DNA of 10,184 nt from UBA7805 sp036146215. Its GTDB lineage: Bacteria > Planctomycetota > Planctomycetia > Pirellulales > UBA7805. Shown piece by piece: positions 1 through 7,325 of the stretch (position 1 is its first letter; every line of letters starts with the position of its first letter). The position numbers and the translations under genes were made by a program. The stretch covers positions 1-10,184 of the forward strand of contig JAYYJN010000024.1 of NCBI GenBank assembly GCA_036146215.1, written 5' to 3'. The notes beneath the pieces were generated by a model. The model was not told where the DNA came from. It did not search any database and saw nothing but the letters and a program-made list of their open reading frames with translations.

Positions 1-1
1 T

Positions 2-730
2 GGGGAAAAAGCCCAAACCGGCTCACTGCTTGATTGTCTCACCGAAGTCATTCGCATTCATACTAAAAACTTCCAGTTGTATCGCGGTAATCTAGCGGAA
101 CGTCGCATATTAGTCGCCCAAGTATCGGGTGATGCAGTAGCCGCAGCCGGGGCAACCAAGGAATTGATTCGAGCACATAAGCCTCGATGGGTTATTGCCG
201 CAGGTTTTTCGGTGGCCCTTCGCGCAGATCTGCACCAAGATTCGTTGCTTGTGGCCTCGCAAGTAATCGATGAAAACGGACAGAAATTGAATATCGACGT
301 GCGATCGACCGCATTCCAAAATGATGTTTTTACCGTGGGTTGCGTATACACATGCAGCCAGATCCCTGAGAGCAAAGATGCACGAATAGACGTAGCAACC
401 AGATACAAGGCGGATGTGGCAGATACGACGTCGATGGGGATTGCCGCCGCCTGTGCGACATCAGACACACCTTGTCTTGTCATTCGGGTCGTACGGCAGC
501 AGTTGGAGGATCAGACCGTTGTAGAGCTTCTCCACTCCGGTGCGCAGCCCTCTTTTCCTGGTCGAATTGGCGCATTAATCGGCGGAACATTCCGTCGCCC
601 GGGGACTGCTCGCGACTGGTATCGCGACCAACAGGCGGCACTCTCAGCTGCTGACGCGCTTGCCGATTTTCTCAGGGGCGTGATCTGCCGATGGTTATCC
701 GTCAAATCGCCTCGAAAACCCTCGGGCTGA
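2..730 (+). CDS. Nucleoside phosphorylase / MTA-SAH nucleosidase-like protein, 5' partial, divergent active site
   Basis: The frame is open from the first bases, so the gene starts left of the window; 242 residues are visible. The TTG at 77 is only an internal codon, because family-like sequence (FQLYRGNL, matching the 'F..G.L.G' strand of MTA/SAH nucleosidases) begins before it. The N-terminal Rossmann-like part is recognisable: SGDAVAAAGAT (visible residues 42-52) and KPRWVIAAGFSVAL (60-73) align with the family's 'G.GKVAAA.GAT' and 'KPD.II..G.AGGL'. The later stretch TPCLVIRVVRQQ (156-167) aligns with 'VPF.V.RAISD'. The Met-Glu pair that binds the nucleoside reads Thr-Thr, and the catalytic Asp of 'RAISD' reads Gln. 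Members normally cleave the N-glycosidic bond of a purine nucleoside; this one may have another substrate or a non-catalytic role. The gene lies 120 bp upstream of ispH on the same strand. An adenosylhopane nucleosidase-like (HpnG) role is possible because hpnG and ispH are neighbours in some hopanoid clusters, but nothing here proves it. Confidence 0.75.
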   Translation, partial: GEKAQTGSLLDCLTEVIRIHTKNFQLYRGNLAERRILVAQVSGDAVAAAGATKELIRAHKPRWVIAAGFSVALRADLHQDSLLVASQVIDENGQKLNIDVRSTAFQNDVFTVGCVYTCSQIPESKDARIDVATRYKADVADTTSMGIAAACATSDTPCLVIRVVRQQLEDQTVVELLHSGAQPSFPGRIGALIGGTFRRPGTARDWYRDQQAALSAADALADFLRGVICRWLSVKSPRKPSG

Positions 731-850
731 CACCATGCAAGATTGCCCCTTCGGTGGCAAAGCAATGGTACCTCGATTCGGATTGGATTATGATAACGGA
801 ACGGTTTGGTTACAGACATCGTGTCGTTGCTAAAGTGTTGAGAAATAGAC

Positions 851-1789
851 ATGAAAATCATTCTGGCTGCACCCCGCGGTTTTTGCGCAGGTGTGGAAAT
901 GGCAATCGATAGTCTGCGGATGGCAATTGAGGCTTTTCCGCCACCGATCTTTGTGTATCACGAAATCGTGCATAACAAATTCGTTGTCGAGCAATTTGAA
1001 TCAGAGGGCGTCAACTTTGTTGAAGATCTTTCGACGGTTCCCCAGGGTGCGACGTTGCTCTTTTCGGCCCACGGCGTATCGCCCGAAATACGAGATCAGG
1101 CGAAGTTGCGGGAATTACGGGCTATCGATGCCACCTGCCCCCTGGTGACCAAGGTACACCTGGAAGCGATCCGTTACGCCAAACAGGGACGCACAATTAT
1201 TCTGATCGGCCATGAGGGACACGATGAAGTAATTGGCACGATGGGTGAGGCTCCCGAGGCAATCATTTTGGTTGAAACACCGGAAGATGTCGATCGCTTG
1301 CAAGTAGCTGACCCGGGAAATCTGGCGTACCTGACACAGACAACGCTTTCGGTTGATGATGCGAATCGGGTAATTTCACGTCTTCGCGAACGGTTTCCAG
1401 ATATTCAGGGTCCTCCGAAAGATGACATCTGCTACGCGACCCAGAACAGACAGGAAGCGGTACGCATTCTTGCTGATGAGGCCGACTTTGTATTGGTGAT
1501 TGGAAGCCAGAACAGTTCGAACAGTCAGCGACTGACCGACATCGGTCGCGAGTGCAAAACGCCCTCTAAACTACTCGACGGTGTTCACGATATCCAAGAT
1601 GACTGGTTCGAAGACGTCAATACGGTGTTGATTACCGCTGGTGCCAGTGCACCAGAGTCTCTCGTTCAGGACGTGTGTCGATACCTGAAACAAACATTCG
1701 GTGCGATAATTGATGAGCGGAACATCCGCACTGAAGAGGTCACCTTCCCGTTGCCGCGAGAACTCCGCGGCACGGGAGCAGAACTGTAA
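851..1789 (+). CDS. ispH: 4-hydroxy-3-methylbut-2-enyl diphosphate reductase
   Basis: IspH (LytB) is the cytoplasmic iron-sulfur enzyme that reduces HMBPP to IPP and DMAPP, the final step of the MEP isoprenoid pathway. The 312-residue length is normal. The N-terminus has the usual form APRGFCAGV, and the three cluster-binding cysteines are C12, C96 (DATCPLV) and C194 (DICYATQ). Diphosphate and catalytic residues are in place: H41 (EIVHNK), H74 (SAHGVS), H124 and E126 (GHEGHDE), the TQTTLS segment at 162-167, and S223/N224 with S225 (QNSSNSQR). The GASAPE motif is at 264-269. The ATG at 851 is chosen because the conserved N-terminus starts there; only a weak GAG lies upstream. The enzyme appears fully functional. 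The gene follows the nucleosidase-like gene by 120 bp and ends 10 bp from the convergent dehydrogenase gene. Confidence 0.97.
   Translation: MKIILAAPRGFCAGVEMAIDSLRMAIEAFPPPIFVYHEIVHNKFVVEQFESEGVNFVEDLSTVPQGATLLFSAHGVSPEIRDQAKLRELRAIDATCPLVTKVHLEAIRYAKQGRTIILIGHEGHDEVIGTMGEAPEAIILVETPEDVDRLQVADPGNLAYLTQTTLSVDDANRVISRLRERFPDIQGPPKDDICYATQNRQEAVRILADEADFVLVIGSQNSSNSQRLTDIGRECKTPSKLLDGVHDIQDDWFEDVNTVLITAGASAPESLVQDVCRYLKQTFGAIIDERNIRTEEVTFPLPRELRGTGAEL
1752..1772. other. GC-rich perfect hairpin at the 3' end of ispH
   Basis: TGCCGCG (1752-1758) and CGCGGCA (1766-1772) are exact reverse complements separated by a 7-nt loop. The hairpin lies inside the last codons of ispH, 14 bp before its stop codon. 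No T-run follows it on either strand, so it is not a standard intrinsic terminator. It could act as an mRNA 3' stabiliser or a pause site between two convergent genes, or be a by-product of the Pro-Arg-Glu-Leu-Arg-Gly coding sequence. Confidence 0.35.
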
Positions 1790-1799
1790 AGGGCAGTAA

Positions 1800-4700
1800 T
1801 TATTTCAGCGTTCTGAGATATGCGATCAGATCGCTCAATTCGCTGCGGGTAATCGTTTTCTCGAGTCCCTTCGGCATGACAGAAGTCGGTAGCGCGATCA
1901 TCTCTTCAATGTCCTCTCGAGCAATCTTTTCTTCCGGCTTATCAGCCATCCTAAGATGGATCGCATCAGAAGTTTCCCGATGGATGATCCCATCCAACAC
2001 TCGACCTGAACCGGTAATGATCGAGAAGGTGGTATAGCCGTTGGCAATAGTGGAACTGGGATAGACGATCGATTCAGTCAAATCACGATCGGTACGGATG
2101 CGGCCGATCAACGTAAGTTCAGGCCCTACCTCTCCGCCTTTGCCGTGTGCCCGATGACACGTATGGCAGGCCGCTTTATTTCCAAAAAAGACTTCTTTTC
2201 CACGCTGAGGATCTCCGTTACCGATATGAGGCATTAATTCGGCCAGATGCTTTGCCTGATCTTCATTACTAACTCTCAATTTTTCAACAAGAGGCTCTCC
2301 TTTCTCGATAACCGATTTGGTAAACCGCGTGATTAATTTTTCAATCCTCTCCGGTTGAAGGCTGCTCAATGCTGTCGATTGGCCCATTCCATCGAGCATG
2401 CGGTGGGCTATCTCCGGATCACGTCCCTCGGCATCTGCTGGAGCCACAATTGTGAGTCCGTTAAAAATTCCAAAATTTCCTTCCTTGTCTTCACGGAAGC
2501 TTTTCCAAGAAATATCAATCGTTCCATCTTCACGCGGCATGACCCCCTCAAATTTAGTGTGCGTGATGCCTTCTTTATAATGTTTGTTTTCAGGTCGCAG
2601 GCCGCGAATTTCACGCGTCTCTGATCCACTTCCACCGGTGAGCGTGACTTCAGCGCCTCGCGCATTCGGTTTCGGATAGGCAGATCCATAGTAAAAAATG
2701 TCGTATTTCAACTCCGGTTTGAATCCACTGATGGTGAAGTGATTTTCAAAAGATTGATGGTCACCGCCGCCTTCCTCGAGTCCGTTGTAGACAAAATCTC
2801 CCATCAATCGATCAAAACGGTTGATGTTGTACGGTCGCAAATCGGCTCCTTCAACCGGACTGAGGGAGAGTCCGCTATAGGCGCCATCGCTGGTCCGCAG
2901 ATAGAGAAAGCCCTTGCCGCTGAGTGGATCCCAACCGTTCCAGACCGCGAGATGCTCCTGGGGTTCTTCTTGGTATGCAGCCACGCCGCGGTGCAGCTTG
3001 GCCTTTGCCGGTTGCACGTCCACATTTACCACCACCGGGGCTGAATCGCGTTCGAACCGCTGCAAAAGCACTGGCAATTCAAGCGGACCCACGCTTCCTA
3101 GCAGATCCGCAACCTGCAATGTCTGCTCCCTCGTTAGTCCGGCGGTGGCAAGTGCGGTCGCAGCCCGGATCCGATCGAGAGGAATCACCTCCTCATCGAA
3201 CTGGTCGACCAGGAGACCAAATTCGGTTTCACTCAATCCGCCTCCATGACGTGCAATAATGGCTAATGCCGCAACACGCAGAGGATCCTCAAAACGATCC
3301 GACTGACAAATCGTCCGCAGGGCATCGTCCATTTTATCGGTGTCTTTCATAGCAACGCAGGTGACGACCCGTTGTAACGCCTCTGCATCCTCGGTTGCGA
3401 TTAATTTTCGCATAGCCGTTACAAACGTGTCCGGCATGGCTTCCAAATTGCTCTCGCCCAATGCATCGAGGATCAACATTTTGGTTTCCTTCGACGTTGC
3501 CTCCGCTTCCAGGGCAGATGCCATGAGCGGCTGAATGTCCGAGTCTCCAGCGAAGGTAGTCAGTACCGCTTTTGCCAGGTCGCGGTCTCCTTGATCGAGA
3601 TTCGGCTCAGCAAGCCAACCTGCAACAACTTCTGCAATTTTTTCGGCCCACTCTTTGTGTTGGGTAATAACCTCGATTGCCGATGTTCGGAGCACCGGAT
3701 CGGTAGTGTCGAGCAGCATAATGACATCTTTGTGATCCAAGGGGCTATCTGGCATCTGATTTAGGGCGATTAAAGCTGCCTTCTGGACACGCGGGTTGTC
3801 GCTTGCCAAACCTTTCATCGTCGCGGTGGGATTCCCCAACTGGATGAGCGCGTAGGTCTGTGCGTGGAGAAGATAGTCGTCGTTATCCTCTCGCGCGATC
3901 CCCTGGAGTAAAGCAGCGACCGTTGCGGAGGTAGCTCCAGCATCCTGTTGTGTCATTTTCCCCAACGCCGTTGCCGCAGCCCGCCGCACTGGGGGTGTAT
4001 CATTTTCGAGTAGCTGGCATAGTTTTAGTACCGCCGGACGGTCGGCGAGGATTCCGAGGCTACGAACCGCTGCTTGTCGTACGGTGGCATCCGGATCGCT
4101 TAAGGCAGTGCGAAGCGTATCCCGCGCTGCATCGTTGCCAATCCGGGAGAGAGTCCAGACCGCATTTCTACGTTTTTGAACTGTCGTCAGATTTTTTTCA
4201 CTCGAGTCCACCACTTCAGTCAACGCATCCACCGCCTCATCCAATCGGCGGGCAAGCGTATCGATTGCCCGATCGCGGACAGCCGGACGCGGATCATCAA
4301 GCCAAGCGACCATCTCCTGGCTTGGTGTCTGCTCCCAGTCGAGCTGATTACCGCGAGGATCGTCAATTTTCTTCATTCCCTTCTGTCGCAAGCGATAGAT
4401 CGCGCCATAGATATTTGGCTTGGCAATCTTGGAGGTCGGACAACCGTAATAGAGCCAACCCCCAGTATCAATCATTAAAAGACTGCCATCGGCATCCTCA
4501 AAAATATCGGTTGGATGAAAGTCGATCTCACTGCTTTTGAGCCAGGGCTCGTCACGTGTCGGTAAAAAAGAGGATCCGTTCCGCTCCAACTCGACACGCA
4601 TCACCTGATGCGTGTCAAACTGACATGCAAATATATTATTTTTATACTCATCCGAGAGTGCCGCACCGCGATACCGCATCAAACCCGCAGGTGCAACTTG

Positions 4701-5582
4701 TCCCCATCGGCAGACGGCCGGAAGCGGATGTCCCGTTTGTGGTAGAAGCGGCTTGCCCCACACCTGTTTGGAGAGGCATCCATCGACCCAATGCATTAAC
4801 GCGTCGTGTCGCCCGCCTTCATTGTCAAAGATCGCAACGGTGGTAAATAACTCGCCCGCGGGCGTGAACATCACCTCCACGGGATTAATGGTACCTTGAC
4901 CAAAAATTTGCAGATCGGTTCCATCTGCCTTGCAGGAAAAAACACCAGCCGCCGAACTAGCCCCCAGCTTGCGACCCCCTGCATCTTCGAGGTCGTAGCC
5001 AAAAGCACCCCCCGTAAAATAAATTCTTCCACAAGGACCGAGATACGGCCCCGTGAGGTTCGGATTTCCGTTGAAGTCGAACTTACCGACCAGCTTTTCT
5101 CGTTTGTCGGCAACCCCGTCATCGTCTGTATCTTCCAACCGCCAGAGATATGGTGCTGAGATCACATACAGCGCGCCGTCGTGCCACAGGGCTCCTTCTG
5201 GCATAACCATGTTATCTGCAAAAATCGTGCTTTTATCAAATTTCCCATCATCATCCGTATCTTCAAGCATGCGAATGAATCGATTCCGAGTCTCGAGTAA
5301 TTCTTCCTTTCGCAAATTCGCACCATCGGTCTCAGCCACAAACAGGCGACCGCGATCGTCAAATGCGGCGAGCATCGGATGCTTGACCAGGGGGGGACCA
5401 GCGACCAGTTCAATCTCGTAATCGTCTGGAATCTGCATCTGGGGCGGAGTGAATTCAGTCTCTTGCTTATTGCCGAGACCGACTGCAGGATCCCAACCGA
5501 ACAGGACCATCAATAGAAAGATGATTGATCGGCGACGCGGTCGGTGCAAAACGAGGGGTGCCAAATGATAATCAGAGAGCAT
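1800..5582 (-). CDS. Secreted PVC-type beta-propeller dehydrogenase with HEAT repeats, extra beta-sandwich domain and C-terminal cytochrome c
   Basis: This protein of about 1260 residues has the planctomycete/verrucomicrobial layout of a putative membrane-bound or secreted dehydrogenase. Residue numbers count from the ATG at 5582. A signal peptide is visible (arginines 14-18, hydrophobic 19-30). Residues ~50-400 form the propeller, opening with IPDDYEIELVAGPPLV and holding two acidic DTDDDG loops (108-113, 151-156) that resemble calcium-binding turns. HEAT repeats span ~425-830 (DPDATVRQAAVRSLG is a clear one). A beta-rich insert follows at ~850-1048. The C-terminal haem domain has CHTCH (C1139, C1142, H1143), and M1236 in SVMPKG is the likely distal haem ligand. 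Electrons from substrate oxidation would pass to the haem. The substrate is unknown; the DUF1080 neighbour suggests a sugar. The start at 5582 has GGAG 9 nt upstream and exposes the signal peptide. A GTG at 5681 in the same frame, with GGAGG 12 nt upstream, would add 33 residues and is less likely. Confidence 0.93.
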   Translation of the reverse strand: MLSDYHLAPLVLHRPRRRSIIFLLMVLFGWDPAVGLGNKQETEFTPPQMQIPDDYEIELVAGPPLVKHPMLAAFDDRGRLFVAETDGANLRKEELLETRNRFIRMLEDTDDDGKFDKSTIFADNMVMPEGALWHDGALYVISAPYLWRLEDTDDDGVADKREKLVGKFDFNGNPNLTGPYLGPCGRIYFTGGAFGYDLEDAGGRKLGASSAAGVFSCKADGTDLQIFGQGTINPVEVMFTPAGELFTTVAIFDNEGGRHDALMHWVDGCLSKQVWGKPLLPQTGHPLPAVCRWGQVAPAGLMRYRGAALSDEYKNNIFACQFDTHQVMRVELERNGSSFLPTRDEPWLKSSEIDFHPTDIFEDADGSLLMIDTGGWLYYGCPTSKIAKPNIYGAIYRLRQKGMKKIDDPRGNQLDWEQTPSQEMVAWLDDPRPAVRDRAIDTLARRLDEAVDALTEVVDSSEKNLTTVQKRRNAVWTLSRIGNDAARDTLRTALSDPDATVRQAAVRSLGILADRPAVLKLCQLLENDTPPVRRAAATALGKMTQQDAGATSATVAALLQGIAREDNDDYLLHAQTYALIQLGNPTATMKGLASDNPRVQKAALIALNQMPDSPLDHKDVIMLLDTTDPVLRTSAIEVITQHKEWAEKIAEVVAGWLAEPNLDQGDRDLAKAVLTTFAGDSDIQPLMASALEAEATSKETKMLILDALGESNLEAMPDTFVTAMRKLIATEDAEALQRVVTCVAMKDTDKMDDALRTICQSDRFEDPLRVAALAIIARHGGGLSETEFGLLVDQFDEEVIPLDRIRAATALATAGLTREQTLQVADLLGSVGPLELPVLLQRFERDSAPVVVNVDVQPAKAKLHRGVAAYQEEPQEHLAVWNGWDPLSGKGFLYLRTSDGAYSGLSLSPVEGADLRPYNINRFDRLMGDFVYNGLEEGGGDHQSFENHFTISGFKPELKYDIFYYGSAYPKPNARGAEVTLTGGSGSETREIRGLRPENKHYKEGITHTKFEGVMPREDGTIDISWKSFREDKEGNFGIFNGLTIVAPADAEGRDPEIAHRMLDGMGQSTALSSLQPERIEKLITRFTKSVIEKGEPLVEKLRVSNEDQAKHLAELMPHIGNGDPQRGKEVFFGNKAACHTCHRAHGKGGEVGPELTLIGRIRTDRDLTESIVYPSSTIANGYTTFSIITGSGRVLDGIIHRETSDAIHLRMADKPEEKIAREDIEEMIALPTSVMPKGLEKTITRSELSDLIAYLRTLK

Positions 5583-5756
5583 GAATCGATTCTCCACGTG
5601 CGAGAAGTTCAAAAGTGTCGCGCTTTGCGAGGCTACGGACGCGGTGGGGGGAGGATTGAGTGGGACCAAAAAACCAACCACGCGTTTCGTTTTCCTCCGG
5701 CTATATTGTAACCGCCTGCCCCATTTTTTTCATGCGGGGAAACGATGTGAATTCTG
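5583..5756 (-). promoter_or_regulatory. Leader region of the dehydrogenase gene with two Shine-Dalgarno sequences
   Basis: This 174 bp gap is the longest within the minus-strand cluster and may carry a separate promoter. On the minus strand GGAG (5595-5592) precedes the ATG at 5582, and a stronger GGAGG (5698-5694) precedes an in-frame GTG at 5681. Just upstream is TACAAT (5710-5705), a good match to a -10 box, but no convincing -35 box lies 16-18 bp further up. The Shine-Dalgarno assignments are seen directly; the promoter is a weak inference. Confidence 0.3.
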
Positions 5757-6962
5757 CTATCGCCTTCGCGGCATTTCGCCGATCCGCATGTTACGAAAGC
5801 GTAGATTCGTGGTAGGATCGTGGCCCTGAAGGATAATCGTGCCCGGTGTAAGGCGAAGGCCACGGCGAGGATTGGGATCGGGTTCTCGACGGTCGGTCCA
5901 GTCGGTCACCTGCACTCCATTGACCCACACGGCCATGTGCGGGCCTTCACAGATAATTGTTTTGGTGAACCAGACGCGGTCATCGGCCGGCACACGCCGA
6001 GCCTGTTGACGACGGAAAATTCCACCCGTGCCCGAGTTGCTTGGCTGATTCCGATCGCCGTTTTCAAAACCATTGTGGATCTGACTTTCATATCCGTTGG
6101 AAAAATCTCCTGGGATACTCCGGAAAAAAATTCCGGAATTCAATGCCTCACCATCAACAAAGATGTCTGTTTGTAGCACGAAGTCGCCAAAGGTGCGGTC
6201 CGTCTCCAATTGGCCGGGACCCGATAAAATCTGAAGTTCTCCTGTCTCATTGATTGAAAAGCGGCTCTCTTTTCCAGGAAATACTCTCCAGCCCGAGAGA
6301 TCTTTTCCATTGAGCATTGGATCAAGCCCCAACGGCTTCAGTTTGATGTTACGGAAGGCGACGGAGCCCTCATTATGCTGTAACCCGATAAATCCACGAC
6401 CCAGCGGCCGGACATCTTTCCATTCAAGGACCGTTTTGCCATCGAGCCGAATTGAAAAATTCCCCCCCTGGGCAACCACGTGATAAGTGTGCCACTGATT
6501 GTCGGCACACGAAAACGCTCCCTGTTTCCTGCCGACAAGACTTCCAGTGGGGAACGGACTCCTTTTCGGCCCGGCAATATTTAGTTCATAACAACCACGT
6601 GTCGGGCTCTCGGGCCGTGGACTTGTTCGCAGAAAAATCCCGCTATTAGTATCCGGTCCAGCTTTGAATTCACACATCAATTCAAAATCTGCAAATTGAG
6701 TGGTCGTGTGGAGTAGTCCTACCTCACCGCTGTCGGCACGAATTTCCCCATCGACGGCGTTCCATTCGGTTTTACTGGCCTTCTTCCAGCCGAATAGGGT
6801 CTCTCCGTCGAAGAGCAGAATCCAGCCCGCCTCGAGTTCTTCCGGCGAAAGCCGATTCGCAGTTACACTATGCGATTTTCCTGCCTGCTCACCGCTCGCG
6901 GTAGCTGCGGTAATTAGGAGTGAAACGCAAACTGCGCATGTGCGGGGATTTATTTTTGGCAT
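5757..6962 (-). CDS. Secreted protein with two DUF1080 (3-keto-disaccharide hydrolase-like) domains
   Basis: This 401-residue protein has a signal peptide (cationic start, hydrophobic CAVCVSLLITAATA, likely cleavage near residue 23) and two tandem DUF1080 concanavalin-like domains. Domain 1 (~44-210) starts with ILLFDGETLFGW and carries NSGIFLR (106-112) and GCYELNI, ending in FRNIKLKPL. Domain 2 (~213-396) starts with MLNGKDLSGW and carries NSGIFFR (275-281), GYESQIHN and finally LRFRNMRIGE. DUF1080 (Pfam 3keto-disac_hyd) proteins cleave 3-keto-glycosides in characterised cases; many planctomycete members are untested. The ATG at 6962 is preferred because it begins the signal peptide, although no Shine-Dalgarno sequence precedes it; an upstream in-frame start at 7052 would lie inside the preceding gene and bury the signal. 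The gene follows the 106-residue protein by 22 bp and precedes the cytochrome-linked propeller protein, its possible partner. Confidence 0.92.
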   Translation of the reverse strand: MPKINPRTCAVCVSLLITAATASGEQAGKSHSVTANRLSPEELEAGWILLFDGETLFGWKKASKTEWNAVDGEIRADSGEVGLLHTTTQFADFELMCEFKAGPDTNSGIFLRTSPRPESPTRGCYELNIAGPKRSPFPTGSLVGRKQGAFSCADNQWHTYHVVAQGGNFSIRLDGKTVLEWKDVRPLGRGFIGLQHNEGSVAFRNIKLKPLGLDPMLNGKDLSGWRVFPGKESRFSINETGELQILSGPGQLETDRTFGDFVLQTDIFVDGEALNSGIFFRSIPGDFSNGYESQIHNGFENGDRNQPSNSGTGGIFRRQQARRVPADDRVWFTKTIICEGPHMAVWVNGVQVTDWTDRREPDPNPRRGLRLTPGTIILQGHDPTTNLRFRNMRIGEMPRRR

Positions 6963-6984
6963 CGTGTGCAATTCAAAAATTGAT

Positions 6985-7305
6985 TTAATCTTTAGTGCTG
7001 CGTATCTCCAAGCATACTGCACCACGCTGTGGGTGAGGATCGTCTGGGGCAAAACGGATTTCCAGATGATTCATTTCCGCGAGCAGCGTGGTAATTTCAA
7101 AAGAAGCCTCTCGGTGCACCTCGCCTAGGTCGGTACCGTTGCAGACCAGTCGAATAGGAGTCTCTTGTGATTGGATCACGATCCAAAGTGTATTTTCGGG
7201 CGTAATTCCTGTCGGAGCATGGAAGTTTCGCCGGTGGATAAAGCCCTCGGGACTCTGCCACTGCTCCCATGGCTCTCTTAGGCGAATGGTGTGCACTGAT
7301 TCCAT
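6985..7305 (-). CDS. Small protein resembling a GH2-type sugar-binding domain fragment
   Basis: This is a 106-residue protein without a signal peptide or membrane segment, so probably cytoplasmic. I do not recognise a named family with certainty. The order of motifs resembles the jelly-roll sugar-binding domain of GH2 glycosidases: an HRRNFHAPTGI segment (24-34), a strand ending in VCNGTDLGEV (54-63), then FEITTLLAEMNHLEIRF (69-85), which matches the 'f.IT..l..G.N.l.v' pattern, and a closing strand VCLEIR. No catalytic domain follows, so it would be a stand-alone binding module or a planctomycete-specific family. The ATG at 7305 is chosen because it lies 20 bp after the antiporter stop codon; the open frame continues upstream but only as a shadow of the antiporter gene. 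No Shine-Dalgarno sequence is visible, and tight spacing suggests translation with its neighbours. Confidence 0.72.
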   Translation of the reverse strand: MESVHTIRLREPWEQWQSPEGFIHRRNFHAPTGITPENTLWIVIQSQETPIRLVCNGTDLGEVHREASFEITTLLAEMNHLEIRFAPDDPHPQRGAVCLEIRSTKD

Positions 7306-7325
7306 GGTGAATGCGTAAAAGATTG

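Noticed and set aside
766..794. TATGAT (789-794) as a -10 box of an ispH promoter
   Set aside because: No -35-like hexamer sits 16-18 bp upstream (the sequence there is TGGTAC or similar), and the hexamer alone is expected by chance. IspH may be read through from the upstream gene. The rest of the 120 bp gap shows nothing else.
3950..4540. A 196-codon plus-strand open frame opposite the HEAT region of the dehydrogenase
   Set aside because: It is antisense to a clear coding region, is rich in Pro, Arg and His as shadow frames are, and shows no recognisable motif.
5719..5742. CCCC/GGGG hairpin with an A/T run as a terminator after the DUF1080 gene
   Set aside because: On the transcribed strand the stem needs a bulge, the A-run is in the loop, and no T-run follows it. 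It does not qualify as an intrinsic terminator.
6700..7128. A 142-codon plus-strand open frame across the DUF1080 start and the 106-residue gene
   Set aside because: It is antisense to two supported genes and has no family-like sequence; the hydrophobic parts mirror the opposite-strand signal peptide.
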